A stretch of DNA of 64,000 bases. It comes from Flexithrix dorotheae DSM 6795 (GTDB taxonomy: Bacteria; Bacteroidota; Bacteroidia; Cytophagales; Flammeovirgaceae). The notes under the pieces are model-generated. The model saw only the letters and a list, made by a program, of their open reading frames with translations, was not told the DNA's origin and made no database searches. Position numbers and translations under genes: made by a program. This document shows positions 15,164 to 24,008 of this stretch, in pieces. Location of the stretch: assembly GCF_000379765.1 (NCBI RefSeq), contig NZ_KB903442.1, positions 1 to 64,000 on the forward strand, read 5' to 3'. How positions within the stretch are numbered: the stretch's first letter is position 1; every line of letters begins with the position of its first letter.

Positions 15164-15209
15164 GTTTTAAATAAGTGCCTCTCTTTTAATTAAAAGAGCA
15201 TTTAAAACC
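15163..15209 (+). promoter_or_regulatory. Intercistronic hairpin abutting the FecR start codon
   Basis: The gap between the sigma stop (TAG ends at 15163) and the FecR ATG (15210) folds almost entirely: GGTTTTAAAT (15163-15172) pairs with ATTTAAAACC (15200-15209), and the inner CTCTTTTAATTAAAAGAG (15181-15198) is self-complementary. The stem base touches the start codon, so it could control FecR translation or stabilise the upstream message. A related sequence survives in the relic at 10884-10928. Confidence 0.5.
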
Positions 15210-16223
15210 ATGAATAAAGAAAAACATGTTGATCAACTCATTGAGCATCCTCAATTTCAACAATGGGTAAAAAATCCAGATTCCCAATCGGATAAATATT
15301 GGGAAGAATGGATGGGTGACAACCCTGAAAGAGTAGAGGCTGTTGATTTGGCTAAAAAAGTTCTTCTTTCCATCAGTTTTAAGGAAGAAAACATGGTTGA
15401 GCGTGAGGTGGATGTTTTATGGAACAAAATTAAAGTGGGAGTTCAGGAACCATACCCTGTACATGTAAAAACATCTTCAAATCCATTATGGTGGAAATAT
15501 GCTGCGGCAATTACTGCGATTTTAGTGTGTGCCTTTGCCTACCTGGTGTTTATTCAGAATGAAAAAGAGGAGAATAAAACAGCAGTAGTCTACCTGGAAA
15601 AAACCAACCAATTAGGGCAAAAAGCTACTATTTTTCTTGGAGATGGAACTGTGATAAAGTTAAATTCTGGAAGCACCCTAAAATATCCGAAGGTATTTAA
15701 CAATGATGAAAGAGTAGTGTATTTAGAGGGGGAAGCCTTTTTTGAAGTGGCAAAAAATCCTAAAAAACCATTCACTGTAATTTCTGGAAAAATCCGGACA
15801 AAAGTATTAGGAACTTCTTTTAATGTAAGGGCATACCCTGAAGATAACAAAGTACAAGTTGCTGTTTTAAGTGGGAAAGTTGGGGTAAAAGTTCCTTCCA
15901 AAGAGAGCCTGGTTTTATTACCCAATGAAAGTGCAATTTATAACAAATCGGAATCAGAAGTTAAACATGCAAAAGTTGACATGGAAAAAGAATTGGCCTG
16001 GAAAGACAACATTATATACTTTAAGAATGCTGACTTTGAGGAAATCAGGAATGTTTTAGAAAGATGGTATGGGGTTAATTTTTTGCTTAAAAAAGATGTC
16101 AAAATAGAATATGACTTTACCGGAAAATTTGAAAACAGGTCCCTGGAAAGTGTTTTGGAAGGTATTAGTTTTTCATTGGACTTTCAATTTGAAATAGATA
16201 AGGACACAGTAGTAATTTTTTAA
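15210..16223 (+). CDS. FecR-family anti-sigma factor
   Basis: 337 residues from ATG at 15210. The N-terminal cytosolic sigma-binding part is about 1-92. A single membrane segment follows (about 95-111, AAAITAILVCAFAYLVF). The periplasmic FecR domain is about 128-225 (TIFLGDGTVIKLNSGSTLKY, FFEVAKNPKKPFTV, LGTSFNVRAY) and a C-terminal DUF4974/STN-like domain is about 265-337 (ADFEEIRNVLERWYGVNF). It holds the sigma factor at the membrane and receives the signal from the STN domain of SusC. It lies directly between the sigma and susC genes, in the usual order. Confidence 0.93.
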   Translation: MNKEKHVDQLIEHPQFQQWVKNPDSQSDKYWEEWMGDNPERVEAVDLAKKVLLSISFKEENMVEREVDVLWNKIKVGVQEPYPVHVKTSSNPLWWKYAAAITAILVCAFAYLVFIQNEKEENKTAVVYLEKTNQLGQKATIFLGDGTVIKLNSGSTLKYPKVFNNDERVVYLEGEAFFEVAKNPKKPFTVISGKIRTKVLGTSFNVRAYPEDNKVQVAVLSGKVGVKVPSKESLVLLPNESAIYNKSESEVKHAKVDMEKELAWKDNIIYFKNADFEEIRNVLERWYGVNFLLKKDVKIEYDFTGKFENRSLESVLEGISFSLDFQFEIDKDTVVIF

Positions 16224-16310
16224 TAAATAATTCAATGCAATATGGAATATAATTATCAAAATAGTTCATAAAAAACAAGTGAACATATCAGTAAAGGATT
16301 ACTGACAAAA

Positions 16311-16360
16311 ACTACCTGATTGCCTCAATCTTGGGGAAGAGGGAGGGCAATCAAAGTAGT
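16311..16360 (+). promoter_or_regulatory. Hairpin in the susC leader
   Basis: ACTAC-TGATTGCC (16311-16324) pairs with GGGCAATCA-AGTAGT (16345-16360) with a small bulge around a purine-rich loop. It ends 15 bp before the susC ATG. It could be an attenuator or a folded 5' leader controlling SusC. There is no T-run, so simple termination is unlikely. Confidence 0.4.
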
Positions 16361-16375
16361 TGAAACTTGAAATTG

Positions 16376-19300
16376 ATGAAAGTTTATCACCAAAAACATA
16401 GTAAAAATATGAAATTGAAAATTATACGGCAAATAATTATGATGTCAAAATACGCCATAATTGGAATTTTTCTTCAATCTCTTTTGGGTAGCCTGCTCAT
16501 GGCCAGAGAAGGTAAGGCTCAAAATAGTTTAGAAGAGATTTATGTGAGCATTAATCTTCAGAGTGCCAACTTAGAAGAAACCTTTACAAAAGTTGAAAAC
16601 CAGACAGGTTTTAATTTTTCCTACAGGAGAAATCTTTTGCAGAATGCTGAAATGATAAATATCAATTCAGAGCACGTTTCTGTAGCTGACCTTTTAAAGA
16701 TGATTTCAAAAAAAACAGGGCTAAGATTCAAAAGAGTAGATAATACAATCCATGTGAAGGATGTGGGCATTTTGAAAAAAGCTCCCAAGAATTTTATTGA
16801 CATTGATATTAATCAAATAAAAGTTGGGGGTAAAATTACTTCGAGTGAAGATGGAGAGCCACTTCCCGGGGTGAGTGTACTAATAAAAGGGACTACCACT
16901 GGAACTACCAGTGATATGGATGGAAATTATTCTTTAGCTGTCCCTGAAGGTAGTTCACTAAAGTTTAGTTATATTGGATTTACTTCTCAGGAGATTGTGG
17001 TCGGAACGCAATCTGAGATCAATATAGTTTTGGAACAGGATCTGGAGCAACTTGAAGAAGTAATTGTAGTCGGATATGGCACTCAAAAAAAAGTAAACCT
17101 TACAGGTGCAGTGGATGTTGCCTCAGGGGAAAAACTGGAAAGCCGGCCTATTATCAGTGTGGGTCAGGGCCTGCAAGGATTAATTCCGAACTTAAATATT
17201 ACAGTTCCTAATGGAGATCCTTCCCAAGGTGCTCAATTCAATATTAGAGGGTACGAATCTATCAATGGAGGTGCCCCTTTGATTTTAGTTGATAATGTTC
17301 CAATGGATATTAATAGAATTAATCCTGAGGATATCAAAAATATTACCGTACTAAAAGACGGTGCTGCTTCCGCCATATATGGAGCTCGTGCGGCCTTTGG
17401 AGTTGTTTTAGTAGAAACAAAGCAAGGCAAAAAGGGAATAAATGTAAGTGTAGGGTCTCAGTTTTCCTGGAATAAACCTATATGGCATGTTGAACCATAT
17501 ACCAATGGATATGAGTATGCTTTGGATAGAAACTTAGTTCAGGAAAGAGAGGGACAAAACCCTTATTATGGTGAGGATTATATGATCAGGCTAAAACAAT
17601 ATTGGGATGATCCTGCCAATAATGATCCTTATGCTGTAGTGGACGGAAGGTTTGAACAGTATGGTTTAACTGGAGTGAATACTGAGTTATTGGATAATGT
17701 ATCCCCAAGACAGAAGTATGATGTATCTATTTCAGGTGCATCGGATAAAGCCAATTATTACACTTCTTTTGGATATTTAAATACTGACGGATACCTGAAC
17801 AGTGAAGGAAATGATAATTTTAAACGCTACAATATCCTTTTGAAAGGAGACTTCCAGGTAGCGGACTGGTTTGCAATTAACCAACAGGTAACAGTAAATA
17901 TTCAGAAATCCGATAAACCTTCTCAATCCAGTATCAATGATTTAATCAGAACCGAACCAATTCGGGCTTTTGTGGTACCAAAAATTGAAGGATACGAACA
18001 ATATGAAGGCATGTTTTGGGATAACCCATTTACCATAAAGGCCGATTTGGCACAGGGAGGCAGGGAAATTTATACCAATCAGGATCTATGGATGAATACA
18101 GGAGTTACCCTGACACCCATAAAAAGGTTAACTGTAAAAAGTAATTTTTCCTATAATATATTCAATCAGAACTTCCAAAGTTCGAAATTGCCATACCAAT
18201 TGGTGAGTTTTGAATTGGACCAGGCAAACCCTTTGTTTACTACCGGTGATGATGTAATAAGTATTCGAAAACAATACAATCAGTATTATGTCTGGAATAA
18301 CTATGCAGAATATTTAATTGAAGATTGGAGCAATCATTATATCAAGGCAATGGTAGGTTATAACCAGGAGTGGGGATATAACTCAACAATAAATGGTTCT
18401 TCAGGTACGGTGATCTCTCCACAAATAACAGATATTGGGGCTACTAGTGGCTTGCAAACTATTGGAGGAGGCCAGAATAGGGCAACGATCAGAGGAGTCT
18501 TTTACAGGTTCAACTATATTTTTAAAGACCGATATTTATTTGAAACGAATGGTAGATATGATGGTACTTCCAGATTTCCCCAAAATGATCGATTTGGATT
18601 TTTCCCTTCCGTTTCAGTAGGTTGGAGAATTTCTGAAGAAGGATTTATGGCTTCTACCAGATCCTTTATTGATAATCTGAAAATCAGAGCCTCATATGGA
18701 TCATTGGGAAATCAGAACATTAGGAAATACCGAAGTAAGGCGCAGGATTATTATCCATATATCCCTACCATGAATAGCGGATTTTCATCTGTGATTCTCG
18801 GTTCTGGTCAGATTCCCTTCATTAATCCTCCTGGGCTGGTAAGTCCAACACTGACGTGGGAAGAAGTAGTGACCCAAAACATAGGGATAGATCTGGCGCT
18901 ATTCAATAGTAAATTCCAGGTTTCTTTTGACATTTATGCCAGGGATACCAAGGATATGTTATTAAGACGAGAATATCCAATGGCTCTGGGTACAGCTCCA
19001 CCGGCTGAAAATGGAGCAGACCTTCGGACAAAAGGATGGGAGCTGGCCATAAAATGGAAAGATAATGTAAGCACAGATTTCAGCTACTTTGCCGATCTAA
19101 ACCTGGCCGACTGGACAGCTGAAATCACCAAATATGATAATCCTACAGGAGCCCTTTCTGAGTATTATGTAGGACAGAAACTTGGGGAAATATGGGGATA
19201 CGAGACTGTAGGAATGATTCAGGATGAAGAGCAACTGGCGAATATTCCTGATCAATCTCGGTTAGGGAATAATTTTATGGTTGGTGATCTTGAGTTTGCG

Positions 19301-19861
19301 GATTTGAATAATGATGGCATCATCAGCCAGGGAGAAAATACAACCAGTGATCCGGGTGATAGAAAAATTATTGGAAATAACAGTCCAAGGTATACCCTGG
19401 GATTAAATGCAGGGGCAACTTATAAAAGTTTTTCATTAAGTGTATTCTTTCAGGGAGTTGCCAAAAGAGATTACTACCCAAGTGCAGGAAATTGGACCTG
19501 GTTTTTCCCATGGAGGTCAAGAAATGGAGATATTTCATGGCCACAAAATTCTTGGACTCCTGAAAACAGAGATGCCTATTTCCCCCAGATGCAATATGAT
19601 GCAAAGAATTTTGTGTCACAAACCAGGTATTTGCAGAATGCTTCTTATATCCGGTTAAAGAATATTACCCTGAGTTATAACCTGCCTAGAGATTTGGTGA
19701 GTAAAATCGGGTTATCGAATTTGAGAGCTTATGTTGGGGCTGAAAACTTGTGGGAGGCAACCAAAATCCGGAAACCATTGGACCCTGAATATGTTTTTGA
19801 TAATTCCATAAACTATCCGCTATTCAGGAGCTACACCATGGGTTTAAACTTTAATTTCTAA
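16376..19861 (+). CDS. susC: SusC-family TonB-dependent transporter with STN domain
   Basis: 1161 residues from ATG at 16376; an in-frame TTG at 16367 and an ATG at 16409 are alternatives. Signal or anchor segment about 20-50, STN domain about 50-115 (VENQTGFNFSYRRNLLQNAE), carboxypeptidase-regulatory-like domain about 150-230 (GKITSSEDGEPLPGVSVLIK), plug with the SusC signature (EEVIVVGYGTQKKVNLTGAV, FNIRGYESINGG, ITVLKDGAASAIYGARAAFG), then a 22-strand-type barrel ending YTMGLNFNF. It imports oligosaccharides with the SusD lid, and its STN domain signals to FecR. The susD gene starts 12 bp downstream. Confidence 0.95.
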   Translation: MKVYHQKHSKNMKLKIIRQIIMMSKYAIIGIFLQSLLGSLLMAREGKAQNSLEEIYVSINLQSANLEETFTKVENQTGFNFSYRRNLLQNAEMININSEHVSVADLLKMISKKTGLRFKRVDNTIHVKDVGILKKAPKNFIDIDINQIKVGGKITSSEDGEPLPGVSVLIKGTTTGTTSDMDGNYSLAVPEGSSLKFSYIGFTSQEIVVGTQSEINIVLEQDLEQLEEVIVVGYGTQKKVNLTGAVDVASGEKLESRPIISVGQGLQGLIPNLNITVPNGDPSQGAQFNIRGYESINGGAPLILVDNVPMDINRINPEDIKNITVLKDGAASAIYGARAAFGVVLVETKQGKKGINVSVGSQFSWNKPIWHVEPYTNGYEYALDRNLVQEREGQNPYYGEDYMIRLKQYWDDPANNDPYAVVDGRFEQYGLTGVNTELLDNVSPRQKYDVSISGASDKANYYTSFGYLNTDGYLNSEGNDNFKRYNILLKGDFQVADWFAINQQVTVNIQKSDKPSQSSINDLIRTEPIRAFVVPKIEGYEQYEGMFWDNPFTIKADLAQGGREIYTNQDLWMNTGVTLTPIKRLTVKSNFSYNIFNQNFQSSKLPYQLVSFELDQANPLFTTGDDVISIRKQYNQYYVWNNYAEYLIEDWSNHYIKAMVGYNQEWGYNSTINGSSGTVISPQITDIGATSGLQTIGGGQNRATIRGVFYRFNYIFKDRYLFETNGRYDGTSRFPQNDRFGFFPSVSVGWRISEEGFMASTRSFIDNLKIRASYGSLGNQNIRKYRSKAQDYYPYIPTMNSGFSSVILGSGQIPFINPPGLVSPTLTWEEVVTQNIGIDLALFNSKFQVSFDIYARDTKDMLLRREYPMALGTAPPAENGADLRTKGWELAIKWKDNVSTDFSYFADLNLADWTAEITKYDNPTGALSEYYVGQKLGEIWGYETVGMIQDEEQLANIPDQSRLGNNFMVGDLEFADLNNDGIISQGENTTSDPGDRKIIGNNSPRYTLGLNAGATYKSFSLSVFFQGVAKRDYYPSAGNWTWFFPWRSRNGDISWPQNSWTPENRDAYFPQMQYDAKNFVSQTRYLQNASYIRLKNITLSYNLPRDLVSKIGLSNLRAYVGAENLWEATKIRKPLDPEYVFDNSINYPLFRSYTMGLNFNF

Positions 19862-19873
19862 AATCGAAGAATC

Positions 19874-21658
19874 ATGAAAAATATTTTGATGAAATATATA
19901 ATCTCCCTCTTGTTGTTATTGATTGCAACAGGTTGTGATGATAATTTTTTGGAACAGGCTCCATTAGACGAATTGAGTAATGAAACCTATTGGAGAACGG
20001 AAACTGACTTGAAGAACTACAATAATGGGCTGTATAACCGAGCCAAGGATGACGAAAAAATTCCTATTTTAGATGGCCTGAATACCGAAGGTGTAAAGTT
20101 TCAAGGTGGAATATGGTGGAATGATCAGTTCAGTGATAACCTGGCTCCTACTCATGCAAGATCAAATGAATTCACCAAAATAAGGATGGGATACCATGTA
20201 GTAGAAAATAATGCAAGGTTACAAGGTTATAATTCAGAAGGGTGGGCATTTTTAAGAGCAATCAATTTTGGTTTGGAAAATTATGATCGAGCGGAACTAC
20301 AGGAAGAGACCATCAATAAATATAAAGGCGAAGCCAGACTTTTTAGAGGATGGTGGTATGCAGATAAAGTTTCCAGATTTGGAGATATGCAATGGATTGA
20401 CAGATCCCTTAATATCGATGCAGAAGAACTTTATGCAGGGCGCGATGACCGGGAAATGGTAATGGATAAAGTTTTAGCTGATCTTGACTTTGCTGTAGCT
20501 CACCTGCCGGAAGATTGGGGTGATGGTGAAGACCCCGGAAGAGTGGACAAGTGGGTAGCATTGGCTGTAAAATCCCGAATTTGTCTTTTTGAAGGAACCT
20601 GGAGAAAATACCACGGTGGAAGTGATCCGGACAAATGGCTGACAGAATGCGTAAATGCATCTTTGGAATTGATGAATAATGGCGGTTTTACGCTCTATAA
20701 TACAGGAAAACCAGATGAAGATTACCGGTATTTACTCTCTACCCAATCGCAGGTAGGAAATCCGGAGGTCATTTATTGGAGAAAATATGAGCCGCTTATA
20801 AATGGTCATTTCGCTTCCAGGCTGTTTTGGAATTATAATGGTGGAGCAACAAAAAGCTTTGTAGATGATGTACTTTGTGAAGATGGGTTACCCATTTCCC
20901 TTTCACCACTTTATGTGGGAGATGATTCCATTGAAACTACTTTTATGAACCGGGATTTACGCCTTAGACAATGTGTATTACATCCGGAAGATCAGGCAAA
21001 AATGGACTATGCAAGGGACCCTGATCGTGCCTATCCGATTATTACCGGTCAAGACGGGGGAGGAAGAAACCGCTCCAATACAGGCTATCATGTGGTAAAA
21101 CACTGGAATGCAGAAGATGAGGGCTCGCCAAGAGATCAGCATAATTGTGCGCCTCCGGCACTCCGATTGGGCGAAACCCTATTAAACTTTGCCGAAGCAA
21201 AGGCGGAATTGGGAACGATTACTCAGGCTGATTTGGATATGAGTATTAACCTTTTAAGAGAAAGAGTTGCTATGGCACCCTTAAATATTAACCCTCCGAT
21301 GGATCCCAGGTATGCTAATGATGGATTACCTTCAATCATTATTGAAATCAGGAGAGAAAGACGTGTGGAGCTATTTTTAGAAGGTCATCGATATCACGAT
21401 CTCAGAAGATGGAAATGGGGTAAAAAACTGACCGAGTCTGACCTTGGAATTCGGTGGGATGAGGCAGCTAAAACCCGATATGCAGGAGCAGATGATAATG
21501 TAGAAGTAACCACAGTAGATGGCGTACCTTATATTGATGTGAGGAAAAACGGACCATATTGGCCTCCGGTTTTTGATGAAAATAAACATTATTTATGGCC
21601 ATTACCGGTTAATGCCATATCCCAAAACCCGAATTTAGGCCAGAATCCAGGCTGGTAA
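19874..21658 (+). CDS. susD: SusD/RagB-family glycan-binding lipoprotein
   Basis: 594 residues from ATG at 19874. Lipobox at about residue 21 (LLIATGCDDN) then the classical FLEQAPLDELSNETYWRTE start. TPR-like helical body (GEARLFRGWWYADKVSRFGD), and C-terminal IRRERRVELFLEGHRYHDLRRW, the RagB/SusD C-terminal signature, ending LGQNPGW. It caps the SusC barrel and binds the glycan at the cell surface. A strong terminator follows at 21671-21715, so the sigma-FecR-SusC-SusD group forms its own transcriptional block. Confidence 0.95.
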   Translation: MKNILMKYIISLLLLLIATGCDDNFLEQAPLDELSNETYWRTETDLKNYNNGLYNRAKDDEKIPILDGLNTEGVKFQGGIWWNDQFSDNLAPTHARSNEFTKIRMGYHVVENNARLQGYNSEGWAFLRAINFGLENYDRAELQEETINKYKGEARLFRGWWYADKVSRFGDMQWIDRSLNIDAEELYAGRDDREMVMDKVLADLDFAVAHLPEDWGDGEDPGRVDKWVALAVKSRICLFEGTWRKYHGGSDPDKWLTECVNASLELMNNGGFTLYNTGKPDEDYRYLLSTQSQVGNPEVIYWRKYEPLINGHFASRLFWNYNGGATKSFVDDVLCEDGLPISLSPLYVGDDSIETTFMNRDLRLRQCVLHPEDQAKMDYARDPDRAYPIITGQDGGGRNRSNTGYHVVKHWNAEDEGSPRDQHNCAPPALRLGETLLNFAEAKAELGTITQADLDMSINLLRERVAMAPLNINPPMDPRYANDGLPSIIIEIRRERRVELFLEGHRYHDLRRWKWGKKLTESDLGIRWDEAAKTRYAGADDNVEVTTVDGVPYIDVRKNGPYWPPVFDENKHYLWPLPVNAISQNPNLGQNPGW

Positions 21659-21670
21659 ATTGCAGTTTTG

Positions 21671-21715
21671 AAAGAGGAGGAATTCAATGTTTAATTCCTC
21701 CTCTTTATTTTTTTT
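21671..21715 (+). terminator. Intrinsic terminator after susD
   Basis: AAAGAGGAGGAATT (21671-21684) and AATTCCTCCTCTTT (21693-21706) form a perfect 14-bp stem with an 8-base loop, followed by ATTTTTTTT. This is the clearest rho-independent terminator in the window. Genes from 21810 may need their own promoter or receive read-through. Confidence 0.9.
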
Positions 21716-21809
21716 AGAACGAATAGTAAATGATCCTGACTTCCATGTTTTTAAAAGCATGATATTAATGAAGAAGTTTTCTATTCATTATTTTAATTTA
21801 AATTCATAA

Positions 21810-22823
21810 ATGAGAAAAATACCTACCAACAAAGTCTTTCAACTTATTATTACCAGCTTTTTAATCTTAAACTTTTCCGGTTGCAATGAAAATGAACCCG
21901 AACCAGACAATAGTTTACCTATCCCGGAATTGAGATTAATTACTGTGAATAGCACAGATTTAAAGATTGATTGGGAAGACCTGAAAGATGCGACCGATTA
22001 CCAAATCGATGTGGCTTTGGATGAAGGTTTTACGGAGATCCTACCGGATTACAATGGCTTCAAAGCATCGAATTCTGAAATTACCATTCAGGATTTAACT
22101 CCATCCACAACTTATTTTATAAGGGCTCGTGGCCTATTTGAAGGCGAAAAAACATCTGAAAATTCCAATGTAATTGAAGCTGTAACTGCTGAGGCTATAG
22201 CCTGTAATGACCCTTCAAAATTTGTGTTTATTGAAAAAGATGGCGTAGTAAAAGTTGAATTTGAAAATGCGAAATTTGGCAATGGCTGGGAACTTAAAAC
22301 AGGAAATGTCAATACTTCCGGGAGGGGTTATATGGTTTGGAACAATGGAGATTTTTTTCCTAGGCCAGGTTCCGATCTTGCCACATTTAAAATTAAAATT
22401 TCTACTCCAGGGACTTACCAGTTTATCTGGAATTCGGCTGTTACCATAGGAACAAATGGCACAGAGCATAATGATACCTGGCTCAAATTTCCGGATGCAA
22501 GCGATTTCTATGCAGAAAAAAATGGTACTAAAGTGTATCCAAAAGGAAGTGGCAAGACTCCTAATCCCGAAGGTGCTTCACAAGATGGCTGGTTTAAGGT
22601 ATATCGTAGCGGAAATGATGTTGATTTCAAATGGCAGGCTAGAACCTATGATAACGATCCTCATTTAATTTATGTAATGTTTGATGAAGCCGGGACTTAT
22701 ACCATGCAAATTTCAGCCAGATCCTATGGTCATGGAATAGATAAGTTCGCCTTATTCTTAGAATCACTGGATGAATCCACCGTAACAAATACTGCAGAAT
22801 TTAGCGAGGTGATTTGTGAGTGA
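21810..22823 (+). CDS. FN3-containing surface glycan-binding lipoprotein (SusE/F position)
   Basis: 337 residues from ATG at 21810. Lipobox at about Cys25 (ILNFSGCNENEP). An FN3 module at about residues 35-127 (LKIDWEDLKDATDYQIDVAL, STTYFIRARGLFEGE) is followed by a beta-sandwich carbohydrate-binding-like domain about 135-325 with conserved aromatics (RGYMVWNNGDFFPRPG, FIWNSAVTIG, YGHGIDKFALFLE). It sits where SusE/SusF-type surface glycan-binding proteins occur, right after SusD. No catalytic motif is seen. The specificity is unknown. Confidence 0.75.
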   Translation: MRKIPTNKVFQLIITSFLILNFSGCNENEPEPDNSLPIPELRLITVNSTDLKIDWEDLKDATDYQIDVALDEGFTEILPDYNGFKASNSEITIQDLTPSTTYFIRARGLFEGEKTSENSNVIEAVTAEAIACNDPSKFVFIEKDGVVKVEFENAKFGNGWELKTGNVNTSGRGYMVWNNGDFFPRPGSDLATFKIKISTPGTYQFIWNSAVTIGTNGTEHNDTWLKFPDASDFYAEKNGTKVYPKGSGKTPNPEGASQDGWFKVYRSGNDVDFKWQARTYDNDPHLIYVMFDEAGTYTMQISARSYGHGIDKFALFLESLDESTVTNTAEFSEVICE

Positions 22824-22858
22824 TTGGAAATTTAAAGAAATAAATTTTAAAATACCGT

Positions 22859-23980
22859 ATGAATAATTGTTTAAAACCTATACCATTTTTAATTATCATT
22901 TTAGGCTTTATAGCCGGCTGTAATACCCCTAAAAAGGGTATTACGGGTCTAGATGATCAAAGTGCCATGATTAAGGCCCTTGAATGGCAGGAAGCCAATC
23001 CAATATTTGCCAAAGCGCCCACCGACTGGACAAATGGTGCGTATTACACAGGGGTCTACCGAGCCCACAAAGTCACTAAGGATGAGCATTTCCTCAATGC
23101 GCTCAAAGATATGAGTATTCGAAACGAATGGAAACCCTGGGAACGCTTCTATCATGCCGATGACCTGACAATTTGTGCCTCTTACCTTTACTTAAAATCC
23201 ATTGGCATAGATGGTGTGAATCTACAACCCACCGGTAGCATCATTAAAGATCACCTGTACAAGCCTCATGCCTGGAAAGAAGGAACCGCAAAAGGAGGTA
23301 AAATTATATTATGGTGGTGGTGTGATGCTTTATTTATGACTCCTCCTGTACTTACAGCTTACGCCAAATTGAAAAATGATTCTACCTATCTTGATATGAT
23401 GCATAAATATTATCTGGAAACATATGAATTACTTTTTGATCAGAAAGAAAAATTGTTTGCCAGAGATTTAAGATATGTGTGGAAGGGAGATAGTAGCGAT
23501 TTAAAAGAGGAAAATGGTAAGAAAATATTCTGGTCGAGAGGCAATGGCTGGGTAATAGGCGGATTAGCTTTAATTCTGGACAATATGCCAAAAGATTACA
23601 AGCACAGGCCATTTTATGAAGATTTGTTTAAAACCATGGCAGGACGGCTTAAGGAAATCCAACATGAGGATGGGCTATGGAGAACCAGTTTATTGTCACC
23701 AGAATCCTATAATCATGGGGAAGTAAGTGGAAGTGGATTTTTCACTTTTGCCATTGCCTGGGGAATTAACAATGGCTTGTTGGAAGAAAATACTTATAAA
23801 CCTGTAGTTCAGAAATCCTGGAAAGCGCTGAGAGGATGCCAGCAGGATAATGGAATGGTGGGCTGGGTACAAAACATTGGCGATTCCCCAAAACCCGCAA
23901 ACAAAGACAGCTGGCAGAATTACGGTACAGGTGCTTTTTTATTAGCGGGTAGCGAAATGATAAAATTGCATAAAAACTAA
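22859..23980 (+). CDS. GH105 unsaturated uronyl hydrolase lipoprotein
   Basis: 373 residues from ATG at 22859. Lipobox Cys21 ([10 protein letters not shown]), then an (alpha/alpha)6 barrel typical of GH105 (YteR-like): [29 protein letters not shown] (Asp101/102), WWWCDALFM with Asp156 as likely catalytic acid, and [15 protein letters not shown]105 removes the 4,5-unsaturated uronic acid that polysaccharide lyases leave at non-reducing ends, working on rhamnogalacturonan, ulvan or related fragments. Its presence implies a lyase upstream in the pathway, for which the next gene is the best candidate. The length matches the family. Confidence 0.9.
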   Translation: MNNCLKPIPFLIIILGFIAGCNTPKKGITGLDDQSAMIKALEWQEANPIFAKAPTDWTNGAYYTGVYRAHKVTKDEHFLNALKDMSIRNEWKPWERFYHADDLTICASYLYLKSIGIDGVNLQPTGSIIKDHLYKPHAWKEGTAKGGKIILWWWCDALFMTPPVLTAYAKLKNDSTYLDMMHKYYLETYELLFDQKEKLFARDLRYVWKGDSSDLKEENGKKIFWSRGNGWVIGGLALILDNMPKDYKHRPFYEDLFKTMAGRLKEIQHEDGLWRTSLLSPESYNHGEVSGSGFFTFAIAWGINNGLLEENTYKPVVQKSWKALRGCQQDNGMVGWVQNIGDSPKPANKDSWQNYGTGAFLLAGSEMIKLHKN

Positions 23981-24008
23981 AATCAAATTGGGCAAAAATT
24001 TAAATACC

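Noticed and set aside
21810-22823. Reading the FN3 lipoprotein as an enzyme
   Set aside because: No catalytic motif is visible and its place after SusD fits a glycan-binding protein better.
23988-24008. TTG start for the BNR_4 protein
   Set aside because: The ATG at 24009 directly precedes a normal signal peptide; the TTG would add seven polar residues ahead of it.
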